A DNA stretch of 64,000 nt, from contig JAFECT010000008.1 in the NCBI GenBank assembly GCA_018241995.1, positions 111,934-175,933 on the forward strand, written 5' to 3'. Positions 63,821-64,000 of this stretch are shown here, in pieces. Position 1 is the first letter of the stretch. The number at the start of each line of letters is the position of its first letter. This DNA comes from Pseudomonadota bacterium. GTDB lineage: Bacteria; Pseudomonadota; Alphaproteobacteria; Caulobacterales; Caulobacteraceae. The notes under the pieces are model-generated. The model searched no databases. It saw nothing but the letters and a program-made list of their open reading frames with translations, and was not told where the DNA came from. The translations under genes were made by a program, and so were the position numbers.

Positions 63821-64000
63821 GTCCCCTCCGACGTGATCGGGGGGAGTGTCGGATGCTCCGCGTCCTCAAATCAATCGTCATCCTTGGCGCTGCTCGCGGG
63901 AGCGAGCGGCGTCGAGGACCCAGCAAGCGCGACCTCTCCACCGCATCGGCTCGGCGAGCGCCGCCCAGCTTCGAGCAAGATTCGCTGCTGATGGGGTGGA
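63821..64000. other. window end, no gene supported
   Basis: This stretch holds the promoter side of the minus-strand membrane gene. I see no supported open frame or RNA gene in it; a gene may begin beyond the window. Confidence 0.4.

Overview
The window is a GC-rich (roughly 68-70% by eye), densely coded stretch of an alphaproteobacterial chromosome, most likely Caulobacterales (Caulobacter/Phenylobacterium type). The strongest taxonomic signals are a recognisable PopZ polar organiser gene (10179-10763) between tolC and valS, and a MipZ division-site ATPase (40120-40950). The remaining core genes (valS, tlyA, ispE, glyQS, ppdK, panC, an ETF-ubiquinone oxidoreductase) fit the same background. 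One tRNA gene, tRNA-Cys(GCA), lies at 7441-7514. There is no rRNA, CRISPR array, prophage or canonical insertion sequence.

Layout. 1-7.4 kb: exported or surface proteins (a membrane-anchored matrixin-like protease after a Tat-exported tyrosinase, a large orphan protein, a nucleotide pyrophosphatase/phosphodiesterase, a putative beta-barrel). 7.4-14.3 kb: tRNA-Cys, a degenerate isoaspartyl methyltransferase-like gene, tolC, popZ, valS, tlyA. 14.3-15.9 kb: three tandem glycine-zipper paralogues, each with its own terminator. 16.3-20.2 kb: RNA methyltransferase, another methyltransferase, a DUF559 nuclease-like gene between perfect 47-bp inverted repeats, and a PA0069-type radical SAM protein with a clamp-binding-like C-terminus. 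20.3-23.6 kb: phospholipase C-like esterase and an AHSA1/ArsR operon with a duplicated 16-bp operator candidate. 23.6-30.7 kb: lytic transglycosylase, UDG-like protein, ETF-QO, TPR protein, ispE. 30.8-32.5 kb: two exported proteins sharing a C-terminal signature, and a fasciclin protein. 32.6-41 kb: glyQ-glyS, ppdK, panC, SPOR lipoprotein, mipZ. 41-49 kb: GST, AI-2E family transporter, amidohydrolase, CDGSH-bicupin fusion, class V aminotransferase, SLC6-type symporter, small membrane and monooxygenase genes. 49-64 kb: an accessory-like mixture (VOC, GST, truncated COX1-like protein, MBL-fold, aminotransferase, sulfotransferase/AspH-type hydroxylase pair, lipase, DUF5694, cyclase plus indolepyruvate oxidoreductase, membrane proteins).

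The observations I consider most worth pursuing are: the 229-residue stand-alone COX1 fragment that keeps the HxH haem-ligand helix; the perfect inverted repeats around the DUF559 gene; the paired GCAAC/GGTTGC operators, one over the Shine-Dalgarno of the AHSA1 gene; two palindromes that provide the stop codons of both flanking convergent genes; the foreign-looking codon patch inside glyS; and the two-CDGSH plus two-cupin fusion. No complete new defence or mobile system is evident. All family assignments come from reading motifs; no database search was possible.
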